Shown: positions 1 to 9,463 of the stretch, one piece after another | How positions within the stretch are numbered: the stretch's first letter is position 1 | How the letters are laid out: each line of letters opens with the position of its first letter | Assembly: GCF_904846225.1 (NCBI RefSeq) | Contig: NZ_CAJGZJ010000008.1 | Span: forward strand, 49,961-113,960 | Source: Psychrobacter immobilis | GTDB lineage: Bacteria; Pseudomonadota; Gammaproteobacteria; Pseudomonadales; Moraxellaceae | DNA length: 64,000 nucleotides | Reading direction: 5' to 3' | Notes under the pieces: model-generated | Seen by the model: the letters and a program-made list of their open reading frames with translations, nothing else | Told to the model about the DNA's origin: nothing | Database searches by the model: none | Translations under genes and position numbers: made by a program

Positions 1-828
1 CACCGTTGTGACTAACGAGCCAGCACCGTGGATACTCGCTTCACCTGGCTCAAGATAGACTTGTACACCATAAGTTTCGCTAAATACTTTTAATCTGTCG
101 GCAAGTTTTTCTAGTGGATAATCAGGCGCAATAAAATGAATACCACCACCCAAACTGACCCACTCAAGCTGCTGCAAAATATCTCCGAATCGCAACTCGA
201 TGTCAGCCAGGCTTTCACTGAACGCCTCAAAACTGTCATTTTCGCAATTGTTATGAATCATTACGCCGGTAATGTCATCCAGTACTGCTATAATCTTATC
301 CTTATCATGCTCACCAAGGCGGCTAAAAGGACGAGCGGGATCTGCAATAATAAACGATGAATTGCTAGTTTTAGGATTAAAACGCAATCCGACTGGAACA
401 TTTTTTGCCACCGCTTGATCTTTAAAAGCATTTAGCTGCGAGATTGAGTTAAAAATAATCTTATCCGCATAACTCAATACTTCAGCAATCTCATTGGCGC
501 TATAGGCCACGCTATAAGCATGGGTTTCTTTTTTATTTTCGGCATTTTCTTCTGTTTTGCTATCTTCTTTATTATTGCCAAAAGTCTCATAGCCCAAACG
601 CACTTCATTCAACGAAGACGAGGTAGTACCATGCAAATAAGGCTGCATAACATCAAACACACCCCACGTGGCAAAGCATTTAAGTGCTAACAATGCTTTT
701 GCACCAGACAGCTCGCACAGTCGTGCAATAATCTGCATATTTGCAACGATTGCCGCTTCGTCAAGGAGATAATATGGCGTCGGCGGCAGTGATAATCGTG
801 TGTTTTTTACTGAGTTTTTTGAATTCAT
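1..828 (-). CDS. nspC: Carboxynorspermidine decarboxylase, 3' end outside the window
   Basis: This minus-strand frame is open from an ATG at 828 to the window edge, so the C-terminus is missing. The product is a PLP-dependent fold-III decarboxylase that forms norspermidine or spermidine from the carboxylated precursor in the alternative polyamine pathway. The N-terminal stretch ALLALKCFATWGVF carries the PLP-binding lysine at about residue 50. Further on, LRFNPK, the GGGIHF loop and EPGEA near the edge are typical of NspC and related alanine-racemase-fold decarboxylases. A low-complexity acidic stretch (about residues 85-100, rich in E, K and N) looks like a lineage insertion. The partner carboxynorspermidine synthase is not in the window. 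The gene is divergent from the DUF924 gene across about 90 bp. Confidence 0.88.
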   Translation of the reverse strand, partial: MNSKNSVKNTRLSLPPTPYYLLDEAAIVANMQIIARLCELSGAKALLALKCFATWGVFDVMQPYLHGTTSSSLNEVRLGYETFGNNKEDSKTEENAENKKETHAYSVAYSANEIAEVLSYADKIIFNSISQLNAFKDQAVAKNVPVGLRFNPKTSNSSFIIADPARPFSRLGEHDKDKIIAVLDDITGVMIHNNCENDSFEAFSESLADIELRFGDILQQLEWVSLGGGIHFIAPDYPLEKLADRLKVFSETYGVQVYLEPGEASIHGAGSLVTTV

Positions 829-918
829 AAGAGGTTACCTAATAGCCGCTATTGGCATCATGACAGATGTAAATATTTGCGCTATAGTAGACTAAATTCA
901 TTATAATTAGAATATCTT

Positions 919-1584
919 ATGTCATTATCAACCGATTATTCTACTGCTCGTAGCCAAACCAAATTATCGCAACTTGATTCACAAAATATTAGTTTAGAGC
1001 ATCTTGATCCTGATGCTTGTGCCGTTTTGGCTTTTTGGTTTGATAAAGACAATGAACAATATTGGTTTGCAAAAAATGATAATTTTGATCAACAAATAAA
1101 TGACAAGTTTGGCAAAATTTGGCAGATGGCAAGACGAGGTGAATGCGTGACGTGGCGAAATGCAAATACACCAAAAGATAGCAATAGCTCAATCACTTCT
1201 TTAGCGGGGCGTTTAGCAGAAATTATTGTTTTAGATCAGTTTTCACGTAATTTATGCCGCGGGCAAGCGCGTGCCTTTGCGCAAGACAGTATGTCAGTGG
1301 TATTGGCACAAGAAGCCATTCAGCAACCACATTTTGGCGCCCTGCCAGTAGAGTGGCGCAAGTTTATAATCATGCCATTTATGCATTCAGAATCATTGAT
1401 GATTCACGAGCGGTATCTGCCACTGTTTGAACAATTGAATGATGCGGAAACATTAGATTTTGAACAACGCCACAAGGATATCATTGAACAGTTTGGCCGT
1501 TATCCTCATCGTAACGATACGTTAGATCGCGAGTCAACTGATAAAGAAGAAGCTTTTTTGCAGGAGCCAAACTCGTCGTTTTAG
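919..1584 (+). CDS. DUF924 family protein
   Basis: This 221-residue protein matches the DUF924 family (TPR-like helical fold, function unknown). It shows the family landmarks in order: an aromatic VLAFWF start, YWFAKND, the central LAEIIVLDQFSRNLCRG block, the PFMHSES motif, and a C-terminal RHKDIIEQFGRYPHRN block. About 30 polar residues precede the domain. The nearest promoter-like element is a TATAAT at 902-907, only about 12 bp upstream of the ATG, and no strong ribosome binding site is visible. A very short leader or a later start is therefore possible. The gene ends at a hairpin shared with rnhB. Confidence 0.85.
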   Translation: MSLSTDYSTARSQTKLSQLDSQNISLEHLDPDACAVLAFWFDKDNEQYWFAKNDNFDQQINDKFGKIWQMARRGECVTWRNANTPKDSNSSITSLAGRLAEIIVLDQFSRNLCRGQARAFAQDSMSVVLAQEAIQQPHFGALPVEWRKFIIMPFMHSESLMIHERYLPLFEQLNDAETLDFEQRHKDIIEQFGRYPHRNDTLDRESTDKEEAFLQEPNSSF

Positions 1585-1618
1585 GGCATTTTAAATTTAA
1601 ATTCTCGTTATAATCTTT

Positions 1619-1658
1619 AAAAAAACATCTGCTTATCATTTATGAGTAGATGTTTTTT
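1619..1658. terminator. Bidirectional terminator between DUF924 gene and rnhB
   Basis: AAAAAACATCTGCTTAT pairs with ATGAGTAGATGTTTTTT across a short loop, with two imperfect pairs. Oligo-A on the left and oligo-T on the right allow termination from both converging genes. Confidence 0.75.
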
Positions 1659-1719
1659 ATTGCTTATTTTATAGTTTTTATTTTTACTTAGGCTATTTGT
1701 AAAAGAGACTACTACTAAT

Positions 1720-2613
1720 TTAGCATTCGTTCTCAAGTACTTTTCTAACGGGTGCAAAACTGCGTCTATGGGCAGATAATACACCGTACGTCTCAATCGC
1801 TGCCATATGCGCCTTGGTTGGATAACCTTTGTGTTTGGCGATACCGTATTCTGGGTGCTTGACATCAAGAGCATACATGGCTTCATCACGACTCACTTTT
1901 GCCAATATACTGGCTGCCGCGATACTGGTATGACGCGCATCGCCCTTTACCCAAGCTTGAGAGTCAATAGCTGATTTTTCGATACCTACTTTCTCAAGCA
2001 TGACATAGTCTAAATTAGGACAGCGATTACCATCAAATAATAGTTGAAAGTGCGAATCATAGCTCACCTGAGAGGCTATATAGTTCGTTTCAATCGTATC
2101 AGTAATCAAATGCTTGGCAATATCCTCCAACAATGCTTCAGCACATAAACGCATGCCAAGCATCGTCGCTTGTAAGATGTTGACTTGATCGATGACTGCG
2201 GCTGGGATTTCAGCGACAACATAACCAATGGCATAGCGCTGAACCAACGGATATAAAACATCGCGTTTTTTTTCACTCAGCTGCTTTGAGTCCGTCAATA
2301 TAGATAATGGAGTGTCCTTGAGTGGCTGATTCTCAATCAGGCCTGACCAAGCCGCTGGTAATATCGCAGCAGCGACATTGACACTGCCCAATAGTGGTCC
2401 GCGCCCTGCTTCGTCAACGCCAATCTGTAGCGTTGTTGGTTGCAGATCTTCACTTCTATTTTTCGAGTATTGAGTGAGTAATTCAGAAACATTCAGTTGA
2501 CCAAATAAATGGACGGACTCAGCCAGTTGAATGTATTGCCCTTTGATATCAACTTGCTCAATACTGAGTTCAATCGGTGTCATGCAGTTTTTTATAAAAT
2601 GCGGATTACTCAT
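1720..2613 (-). CDS. rnhB: Ribonuclease HII
   Basis: RNase HII nicks RNA in RNA/DNA hybrids and starts removal of misincorporated ribonucleotides. The catalytic signature [11 protein letters not shown] (Asp and Glu at about residues 67-68), [11 protein letters not shown], the FDGNRCP acidic residue and the [21 protein letters not shown] block are all present, followed by the HKGYPTKAH and HRRSFAPV tail. The protein is longer than the usual 200-220 residues because about 65 residues precede the first catalytic Asp. I chose the ATG at 2613. The frame stays open to a TTG at 2661, just after lpxB, and another ATG lies at 2583; none has a good ribosome binding site. It sits 55 bp after lpxB and is probably cotranscribed with it. 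Confidence 0.93.
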   Translation of the reverse strand: MSNPHFIKNCMTPIELSIEQVDIKGQYIQLAESVHLFGQLNVSELLTQYSKNRSEDLQPTTLQIGVDEAGRGPLLGSVNVAAAILPAAWSGLIENQPLKDTPLSILTDSKQLSEKKRDVLYPLVQRYAIGYVVAEIPAAVIDQVNILQATMLGMRLCAEALLEDIAKHLITDTIETNYIASQVSYDSHFQLLFDGNRCPNLDYVMLEKVGIEKSAIDSQAWVKGDARHTSIAAASILAKVSRDEAMYALDVKHPEYGIAKHKGYPTKAHMAAIETYGVLSAHRRSFAPVRKVLENEC

Positions 2614-2668
2614 AGCGTTAAAATGTCTTTTTATTAAGAAGATAAGGATAATTTTGAGCAACTGTTAA

Positions 2669-3976
2669 TTAGATTTTACGACTGTCTTGAACAAACCACT
2701 GTTCAATCACACTGTTGGCAGGCTCATGATTGCTTTGCTGTTCTAACGCCTGCTTAGTGGCTACCAAATCTTTTAATTGCTCAGCGTAGGCTCTGGGCTG
2801 CATGAGCCGCATGACTGTACGGCAAATATTATCGCCACTTGCCTGCTCTTGAATAAGCTCAGGTACGATCGCGGTATTCGCTAAAATATTGGGTAATGCC
2901 ACATACGGTACTTTTACCAAACGCTTGGCAATTTGATAGGTCATTTGGTTTAATTGATAAACCACTACCATGGGCCGCTCAAGTAGCATCGCCTCTAAAG
3001 TTGCTGTACCAGAGGCAAGCATAATGACATCGGATGCTGCCATCGCTTGCTGACTAAAATCTGGCTGGCTGTCATCATAAACCACGACGATAGCGGCTCG
3101 CAGCTGCTCTGAGCGTTGATCAATGACATCTTGAACAATATATTGATGGTTTTGATCAACAGTTGGAATGATAAAGCACAGCTTAGGATCTAATAATATG
3201 AGTTTTTGGATACCATCCAACATCAGTGGCAAGATCGCTGTGATTTCACCACGTCTAGAACCTGGCATCACACAAATGAGCTGGCTGACGTCGTCAAATC
3301 GTTCGATAAAAAACTGCTGCAAACCATCATTGTGCCAAACAAGCTCGCTACGTCGCTGATTGATTGGCGTATCTAATAACGTTTGATCAATGGTGCGAAG
3401 TAGCGGATGACCGACACATATTGCCGGATGATTATGGCGCTCATAAACGGGCAGCTCAAATGGGAATAAGCACAATACTAGATTGGTCGCGGCTTTAATA
3501 TTATGAATACGCGACTCACGCCATGCCCAAATAGAGGGGCTGACATACTGCACACAAAAGATGCCTTGAGGCTTCAGTTTTTTGGAGACTCTTAGGTTAA
3601 AGTCGGGCGCATCAATCCCAATAAACCAATCAATATTAGCTGCCTTAAATGCGGTTAATAACTCACGGCGGGCTTTGAGCAAATCGGGCAGCTGCGCCAT
3701 GACTTCCACCAATCCCATCACTGCCAAACGCTCTAATGGAAAAATGCTTTGTAATCCTTGCGCTTGCATATTGCTACCACCAACGCCCACCCAAACAATA
3801 TCATCACGTAGATTATTCATCTGTCTCATAAAGTCTGCGCCCAGGCTATCCCCTGACACCTCGCCTGCGACTATGCCTATAATAAGCGATGCACTTTTTG
3901 ATTCAAGCAATCGATGGTTAGTCGCCGTCTGCTGTGTTAAATCAGTATATTCATCAGGCGTAGCAGAATCTGTCAT
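2669..3976 (-). CDS. lpxB: Lipid-A-disaccharide synthase
   Basis: LpxB (glycosyltransferase family 19) joins UDP-2,3-diacylglucosamine and lipid X to form the lipid A disaccharide at the inner face of the cytoplasmic membrane. The diagnostic start IGIVAGEVSGDSLGADFM is at about residues 33-50, followed by AVMGLVEV, GIDAPDFN, YVSPSIWAWRESRI, CLFPFELPVYE, VGHPLL, MPGSRRGEI and the C-terminal ASGTATLEAMLLERPMVVVY block. At 435 residues it exceeds the usual ~380. The excess is a polar N-terminal tail of about 30 residues and a loop after VGHPLL. GAGAGC upstream supports the ATG at 3976. Confidence 0.96.
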   Translation of the reverse strand: MTDSATPDEYTDLTQQTATNHRLLESKSASLIIGIVAGEVSGDSLGADFMRQMNNLRDDIVWVGVGGSNMQAQGLQSIFPLERLAVMGLVEVMAQLPDLLKARRELLTAFKAANIDWFIGIDAPDFNLRVSKKLKPQGIFCVQYVSPSIWAWRESRIHNIKAATNLVLCLFPFELPVYERHNHPAICVGHPLLRTIDQTLLDTPINQRRSELVWHNDGLQQFFIERFDDVSQLICVMPGSRRGEITAILPLMLDGIQKLILLDPKLCFIIPTVDQNHQYIVQDVIDQRSEQLRAAIVVVYDDSQPDFSQQAMAASDVIMLASGTATLEAMLLERPMVVVYQLNQMTYQIAKRLVKVPYVALPNILANTAIVPELIQEQASGDNICRTVMRLMQPRAYAEQLKDLVATKQALEQQSNHEPANSVIEQWFVQDSRKI

Positions 3977-4250
3977 GACAAGCTCTCAATATTAATAATA
4001 AGAATTACAAAAGGCGCACTATTTATTTAAAATTAACTACAACGTCATACTACTTATGTTGCCATCATACTTGACGCAGATACAAATAGCGAAATCAGAG
4101 CGATTTCTTTTATTTTGAATCAACATTATAACGATGTTTTGTTTTAGATATTCCAGTTATGAATCAATTAACTGCGCGACAACCCTTGTCAATCAGCATT
4201 TTTGTCCTCATAATGAATATTCCCATACATTAGCTAGACGACATATAATC

Positions 4251-5333
4251 ATGACAACACCAGCTACCCATAATGCAGATATTGATGACGTGAATATTGA
4301 AAAATTTATTCCTTTGATCACCCCCGATGAGCTAAAAACCGAGCTGCCTTTATCAAAAAAAGCGTATGACACGGTACTAAAAGGTCGCAATACCATCCAA
4401 GATATCTTAGATGGTAAAGATAAGCGCCTGTTTGTGGTCATCGGCCCATGCTCTATTCATGACATTAAAGCCGCCCACGAATATGCCGATCGTTTGGCCG
4501 TGTTGGCAAAAGAGATCGAAGACAGCGTGTTTGTCGTGATGCGCGTTTATTTTGAAAAACCGCGTACGACCGTTGGCTGGAAGGGTATGATCAATGACCC
4601 TGATATGAATGATAGCTTCGATATCGAAAAAGGTCTACGTACGGCTCGTAAGCTACTGCTTGATTTGAATGAAAAAGGTTTGCCTTGTGCGACCGAAGCA
4701 TTGGATCCAAATACCCCGCAATACATGCAGGATTTAATCAGCTGGTCAGCCATTGGCGCACGCACCACTGAAAGCCAAACGCATCGCGAAATGAGCTCTG
4801 GCCTATCGTGTCCTGTTGGTTTTAAAAATGGTACTGACGGCGGTATGACAGTCGCTGTCAACGCCATGCAAGCAGTAAAAGCCGGTCATAGCTTTTTAGG
4901 TCTGTCATCAGATGGCAAAGTCTGTATCATCAAATCTAAAGGCAACCCTTACGCCCATGTGGTACTACGCGGTGGTAACGGTAAACCGAACTATGACGAA
5001 ACAGCTGTTGCTCAGGTTGAAAATGAGCTGGCAAAAGGCAAAACCAATAGCAAGATTATGATCGATTCAAGTCATGCCAATTCAGGCAAAGACCCTTATT
5101 TACAGCCAATGGTCATCAATAACGTGGCCGAACAAATCAAAAACGGTAATAAGTCTATTATCGGCATGATGATTGAGAGTCATCTAAAAGGTGGTCGTCA
5201 AGAATTAACCGCTGATTTAGAAGCACTCGAATACGGTGTATCAATCACTGATGGTTGTCTAGATTGGGAAAGCACGGTTACTGCTATACATAGTTTACGT
5301 GATATGGTCAAAGACGTATTGCCTAACCGCTAG
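4251..5333 (+). CDS. aroG: 3-deoxy-7-phosphoheptulonate synthase (DAHP synthase, class I AroFGH type)
   Basis: The enzyme condenses phosphoenolpyruvate and erythrose 4-phosphate in the first step of the shikimate pathway. It carries VVIGPCSIHD, the long block MRVYFEKPRTTVGWKG, INDPDMNDSF, GARTTESQ with SGLSCPVGFKNGTDG, and the metal-site segment IDSSHANSGKD. Its 360 residues match the class I family. The frame is open 39 codons further upstream, but that stretch lacks family features, so I start at the ATG at 4251 (MTTPATHNAD). Which aromatic amino acid inhibits it cannot be read from sequence by eye, so aroF or aroH would be equally defensible symbols. Confidence 0.92.
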   Translation: MTTPATHNADIDDVNIEKFIPLITPDELKTELPLSKKAYDTVLKGRNTIQDILDGKDKRLFVVIGPCSIHDIKAAHEYADRLAVLAKEIEDSVFVVMRVYFEKPRTTVGWKGMINDPDMNDSFDIEKGLRTARKLLLDLNEKGLPCATEALDPNTPQYMQDLISWSAIGARTTESQTHREMSSGLSCPVGFKNGTDGGMTVAVNAMQAVKAGHSFLGLSSDGKVCIIKSKGNPYAHVVLRGGNGKPNYDETAVAQVENELAKGKTNSKIMIDSSHANSGKDPYLQPMVINNVAEQIKNGNKSIIGMMIESHLKGGRQELTADLEALEYGVSITDGCLDWESTVTAIHSLRDMVKDVLPNR

Positions 5334-5372
5334 TAGATATTGGCTATCATGAATTGATTCTACGTCAATCGC

Positions 5373-5413
5373 AAAAAGCCCGCCTGACATGATTAATGTT
5401 AGGCGGGCTTTTT
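5373..5413. terminator. Bidirectional terminator between DAHP synthase gene and pepN
   Basis: AAAAAGCCCGCCTGACAT pairs with GTTAGGCGGGCTTTTT, a GC-rich stem flanked by oligo-A and oligo-T. It lies about 40 bp from each of the two converging genes. Confidence 0.9.
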
Positions 5414-5448
5414 ATTATCTACTCATTTATAAGTAAGTCTATCTACCA

Positions 5449-8091
5449 TTAACTATTTTCGGCCTTTAGTACGCTATCTAAACTTTCAAGTACATGTTTA
5501 GAAGCGGCATGCTTTTGCAGATCTAAAAGACTGTCATGCGCCATTTGACGACGCGGCTCAGCCAATGTGTTCCATCGTGCCAACACTTGCAATAAGCGTG
5601 AGGCCAATACAGGATTGGCATCGTCCAGTTTTTTAATCACCCCAGTATAGATATCGAGACCGTCTTGGGTCCACAATACTGTCGGCTGTGCGCTAAAGGC
5701 ACTAATCACTGAGCGCACACGATTTGGCGTATTCCAATCAAAGTCCTCATGATTAAGCAATGACTGGATAGCCCCAACACTCACGTCATCGGCAGACGCT
5801 TGCACACTGAACCACAAGTCAATAACCAAATCATTCGCTTGAAAGCGCTGATAAAAATCTGTCAAATAATCATTCGCTTTTGCCACTTGATGATTGACCA
5901 TTGCTTTTAATGCGCCAAAACGTTCAGTCATACAGCTGGCATTGTCATACTGCTGCTCGGCCCATTCTACTGCACCATCAACGTTAGCAGTCAATGCCAT
6001 GTCTAGTACAACGTTACGCAAAGCACGTTTGCCGCGAGCTTCAGCGCTATCTTCATAAGACTGCATAGGCAGCTGTTTATAAAGCGTTGCCCACTGATCT
6101 TTTAGTGTATTTGCCACTTGTTGATACAAGCCTTCACGCTGTACTTTAACCAACTGTGGATCGTAATCTTTAGGAATGGCAGAAGCCAACTCCTGCGCTG
6201 ATGGAATATCAAGCAAGCGCGCTGCCAACATCGCATCATCGGCGGCTAGCACTGGTAACGATTGCGCCAATGCTTGCAGATAGATTTCAGGGCTGCTCTT
6301 GGAGCCTTGAGATTGCAGTAAAATACGATTTACCAGCATTTGTGTCACTTGCCAGCGATTAAAACCATTGGTTTCGTGCTTGAGTAAAAATGCCAAATCT
6401 GCATCTTGATAATCATAGTTGAGCTGTACGGGTGCGCTAAAGTCACGTAATAAAGACACGACAGGCTCGCTAGCAACCCCTTCAAAAACAAAGGTCTGCA
6501 TTGCTTTATCTAACAGCAGCATACGTTCGGTGATGATGTTACCTGTGTCTTTGTCAAACAGCGCCGTCGCTACTGGAATTGGTAAGGGTTTTGGTGCATC
6601 AAAACCGCTGACATGGCGTGTTTGTTGATTCAGAGTAATGGTCAGCGTTTGCGCTGCACTATCGTAATTTTGGTGACCAGATACGACTGGCGTGCCCGGT
6701 TGACGATACCAATCGATGAAGTTTTCGATTTTATCATCAGTGATACTGAGCGCAGACAAAAAGTCCTCAACCGTCACGGCTTGCCCGTCATAGCGGCGGA
6801 AGTACTCATCAGTCCCTTTACGAAAATTATCTGGCCCTAAGGTATTAGCAATCATACGGACGATTTCTGCGCCTTTTTCATAGACGGTTGTCGTATAAAA
6901 ATTATTAATCTCAACGAAACTCTCAGGACGCACAGGATGCGCCAATGGTCCTGCATCTTCGCTAAACTGATGCGCACGCAAGGTGGCTACATCATCAATT
7001 CGCTGTACGGCACTCGACTGCTGATCAGCTGAAAACGACTGATCACGGTAGACGGTAAAACCCTCTTTTAAGCATAGCTGGAACCAATCACGACAAGTGA
7101 TGCGATTGCCTGTCCAATTATGAAAATACTCATGGGCGATGATGGCTTTCACACTAAAACTACGGCTATCAGTTGTGGTTTCAGGGCTAGATAACACGCA
7201 GGCGGTATTGAAAATATTAAGACCTTTATTCTCCATCGCGCCCATATTAAACTGACTGACCGCGACAATCATATAACGATCTAAATCATAGGGTCGGCCA
7301 TAATTGACCTCATCCCATTTCATAGCATCTTTTAGCGCCTGCATGCCGACATCACATTTATCGATATCAGCAGGCTTTGCGTATATTTCAAGTAGGACAT
7401 CTCGACCTTCGCTCGTTGTATAAGAATCGGTCAATACATCTAAATCAGCGACCACACAGGCAAATAAATAGCTTGGCTTATTCGTTGGATCATGCCAAAT
7501 AGCATAATGACGGCTTGGTTCGTCTGCCACTTCACCCGCCTCGACCAAGTTACCATTGGCCAATAGAGTTGGATAGCGCTTATCCGCCTCAAGACGTGTC
7601 GTAAATATCGCTAACACATCAGGACGGTCTGGATAAAACGTAATTTTACGAAAGCCTTCTGGCTCACACTGAGTGACAAACATAGTATCGTCGCCACTAC
7701 CTGCCATATAAAACCCTTCAAGAGCCGTATTGGTTTGCGGACAGATGCGTACTTGAATATCCAACACGGTCTCATCAGGCGCATTAAAAATCGTAAGATT
7801 ACCTGCTTCTTGCTGATAATCGTCAGCAGCCAGTTGACTGCCATTCATCGTAATCGCCAGTAGCTCTAAGTCTTCCCCCAATAATACAAGCTCGCCTGCG
7901 GTTTGGCGCACCATTTTTAGCGTACTGTCTACCTGTGCATACGCTTCAAACAGCTTGATATCTAAGCTGACAGTTTCAACATCGAAGCTTGGTTTTTTAT
8001 AATCTTTTAGGTTGATTTTGCTAGGCGCATGCGGCGGTACATCGGGCATTTCTGGATTGATGATTTGAGCATCGGTTTCAGCGGTAGACAT
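5449..8091 (-). CDS. pepN: Aminopeptidase N (M1 zinc metallopeptidase)
   Basis: PepN is a cytoplasmic broad-specificity aminopeptidase that removes N-terminal residues from peptides. At 880 residues it has the usual length. The exopeptidase motif GAMEN is at residues 284-288. The zinc site HEYFHNW (His320, Glu321, His324) is followed by the third ligand Glu343 in LKEGFTVYRD. A beta-sandwich N-terminal domain precedes the catalytic core, and a long helical C-terminal domain with ALRN-type repeats follows, as in the E. coli enzyme. AGGAATTCAT before the ATG is a good ribosome binding site. It is probably monocistronic, facing a bidirectional terminator. Confidence 0.97.
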   Translation of the reverse strand: MSTAETDAQIINPEMPDVPPHAPSKINLKDYKKPSFDVETVSLDIKLFEAYAQVDSTLKMVRQTAGELVLLGEDLELLAITMNGSQLAADDYQQEAGNLTIFNAPDETVLDIQVRICPQTNTALEGFYMAGSGDDTMFVTQCEPEGFRKITFYPDRPDVLAIFTTRLEADKRYPTLLANGNLVEAGEVADEPSRHYAIWHDPTNKPSYLFACVVADLDVLTDSYTTSEGRDVLLEIYAKPADIDKCDVGMQALKDAMKWDEVNYGRPYDLDRYMIVAVSQFNMGAMENKGLNIFNTACVLSSPETTTDSRSFSVKAIIAHEYFHNWTGNRITCRDWFQLCLKEGFTVYRDQSFSADQQSSAVQRIDDVATLRAHQFSEDAGPLAHPVRPESFVEINNFYTTTVYEKGAEIVRMIANTLGPDNFRKGTDEYFRRYDGQAVTVEDFLSALSITDDKIENFIDWYRQPGTPVVSGHQNYDSAAQTLTITLNQQTRHVSGFDAPKPLPIPVATALFDKDTGNIITERMLLLDKAMQTFVFEGVASEPVVSLLRDFSAPVQLNYDYQDADLAFLLKHETNGFNRWQVTQMLVNRILLQSQGSKSSPEIYLQALAQSLPVLAADDAMLAARLLDIPSAQELASAIPKDYDPQLVKVQREGLYQQVANTLKDQWATLYKQLPMQSYEDSAEARGKRALRNVVLDMALTANVDGAVEWAEQQYDNASCMTERFGALKAMVNHQVAKANDYLTDFYQRFQANDLVIDLWFSVQASADDVSVGAIQSLLNHEDFDWNTPNRVRSVISAFSAQPTVLWTQDGLDIYTGVIKKLDDANPVLASRLLQVLARWNTLAEPRRQMAHDSLLDLQKHAASKHVLESLDSVLKAENS

Positions 8092-8216
8092 ATGAATTCC
8101 TATTATTATTTATGATATGAATAGACGAATGGTAATGGATAAGGTTAACAACGACAACGGCAATAAACCAGACATTATGCAAATTCTTAAGGCAATTTAT
8201 TTTTAATAAACTTCTA

Positions 8217-8385
8217 GGGCGTATCCTCAATCTGAAAATGGTGATAAAGATAAGATAAATGGCAGCCAAACAAGGAAAATAGTGCAGATAATATCGAGAT
8301 ATTGACTAGCTATTTGACGACGTTTGGCAAGATTTAGCTATTTTTAGCCCATTTAGTCGCTTTCGTTCAGATTGAGGACACGCCC
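8217..8385 (-). repeat. MITE-like element, copy A (169 bp)
   Basis: The ends are inverted repeats (GGGCGTATCCTCAATCTGAA and its near-complement TTCAGATTGAGGACACGCCC), flanked on both sides by TA. It contains no coding sequence. It is the same element as copy B at 10885-11053 in opposite orientation, with identical length. Compact size, terminal inverted repeats and TA flanks indicate a non-autonomous element mobilised by a transposase with TA target choice. Strand is arbitrary: copy B is taken as plus. Confidence 0.85.
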
Positions 8386-8508
8386 TAACTACATTGAACT
8401 AAACTGCCAATTTTCAAGTACTGGCCTGAAAATTACTATATTTATAAGCCATAACGAATATCAAAACAGTAATTAATATATACATAAGATTGTCATATAA
8501 TCAGTTCG

Positions 8509-8561
8509 AAATAAAATCTATCCCAGCAGCACTGTATAGCATTTAAAGTGAATCGACTATA
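8509..8561 (+). repeat. Fragment of TATAGTC/GACTATA repeat family
   Basis: The segment ATCCCAGCAGCACTG ... GACTATA resembles the right end of the full copies at 29305-29463 and 31432-31559 (TTCCAGCAGTACTGT ... GACTATA). The left part is absent or unrecognisable. Confidence 0.5.
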
Positions 8562-8695
8562 GCGACAGTAATAGTAATAGAAAACTGGCAAAGATTTTAA
8601 AATAAATCATTCGCGTAAATCATCCATTGGATAATGTTCACTAAGATGATTTAATAGTTCCACCGATGACTTACATTCGATAAACGGCCTATCAT

Positions 8696-9313
8696 ATGAC
8701 AAAGCACACTACCAGTCGCTCAGACATTACTCTACCCTTACTCATAAATTACGTTGATGCCCTATTACCGTCGCTAGCAATACAGGCGAACATGCCAATA
8801 AACTCTAAACAAGCAGATGATAACACTGCATTGTTATGGGTGGTACAAGACATGCGTACCTGTTTGGCATTACAGTCACAGCTCAAAAACCATATACTTA
8901 ACAAAGACAATGGTACTGTAGCAGAAGCTGAGAAATTAAAGATATCGACTTTATCAGAGCTTATGCAACAGCAAACAACTGAACGCTATGGATTGGCCTG
9001 CTTTTGGTTACCCACTTTATCACTTGAATTACTACAACAGTATATTCCGCTGCTTATGCGCTACCGCGATCTATATGCGGCCCACCTACTACTCGCACTT
9101 GATAGCACCATAGATCTAAAAGCTTATGGTTTTACACCCTTTAATATCTTGAACGACCCGTCTCTAGAATCTGACAATAGTAATCCAACAAAATCTGCTA
9201 TATCGTCAGCCACCCTTTGGCAATTTAACTTATATGATTATAAACAATTACCAAATTGGCTCAATGCTGATTATTGGGCCAATCCTGAAAATTGGGACAA
9301 GCGTCGCTGGTAA
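8696..9313 (+). CDS. Uncharacterised protein, possibly DUF6231 family
   Basis: A 205-residue soluble protein with no catalytic motif that I recognise. The second half contains WLPTLSLELLQQYIPLLMRYRDLYAAHLLLAL and an aromatic C-terminus (LWQFNLYDYKQLPNWLNADY, then WANPENWDKRRW). This tail resembles the DUF6231 family of Pseudomonas and Acinetobacter from memory; that assignment is tentative. The start is not supported by a clear ribosome binding site. It lies upstream of pal on the same strand with a 150-bp gap, so the two are probably transcribed separately. Confidence 0.7.
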   Translation: MTKHTTSRSDITLPLLINYVDALLPSLAIQANMPINSKQADDNTALLWVVQDMRTCLALQSQLKNHILNKDNGTVAEAEKLKISTLSELMQQQTTERYGLACFWLPTLSLELLQQYIPLLMRYRDLYAAHLLLALDSTIDLKAYGFTPFNILNDPSLESDNSNPTKSAISSATLWQFNLYDYKQLPNWLNADYWANPENWDKRRW

Positions 9314-9463
9314 TTTGTCTCATATCTAACTGTAAATTCTACTATTATTTACAGTAATACTACTTACATAAAGTAACATTTAGTATATTATAGATAGCAA
9401 TTGCCTAAGTTTTATCGTAAGCAGTTTAAAAAAACAATTTAATTAAAATTTTAGGAGCGTATC

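Larger units (their letters stand above)
8092..8695. other. 604-bp intergenic region upstream of pepN and the 8696 gene
   Basis: The gap lies between divergent genes. It holds a full 169-bp MITE-like element (8217-8385) and a fragment of the second repeat family ending at 8561. The rest is AT-rich and shows no convincing gene. A small minus-strand reading frame through the repeat (8078-8269) matches similar frames in other repeat copies and is not a gene. Confidence 0.7.

Noticed and set aside
136..360. Plus-strand reading frame inside nspC
   Set aside because: Antisense to a well-supported decarboxylase frame that runs to the window edge.
3582..3995. 137-codon plus-strand reading frame over lpxB
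   Set aside because: Antisense shadow of lpxB with no ribosome binding site or recognisable product.
4134..4250. N-terminal extension of DAHP synthase
   Set aside because: The 39 codons do not resemble the family; the ATG at 4251 gives the usual length.
8078..8269. Minus-strand reading frame overlapping the start of pepN
   Set aside because: Its N-terminal peptide is translated MITE sequence, repeated upstream of the hydratase gene. It is not a gene.
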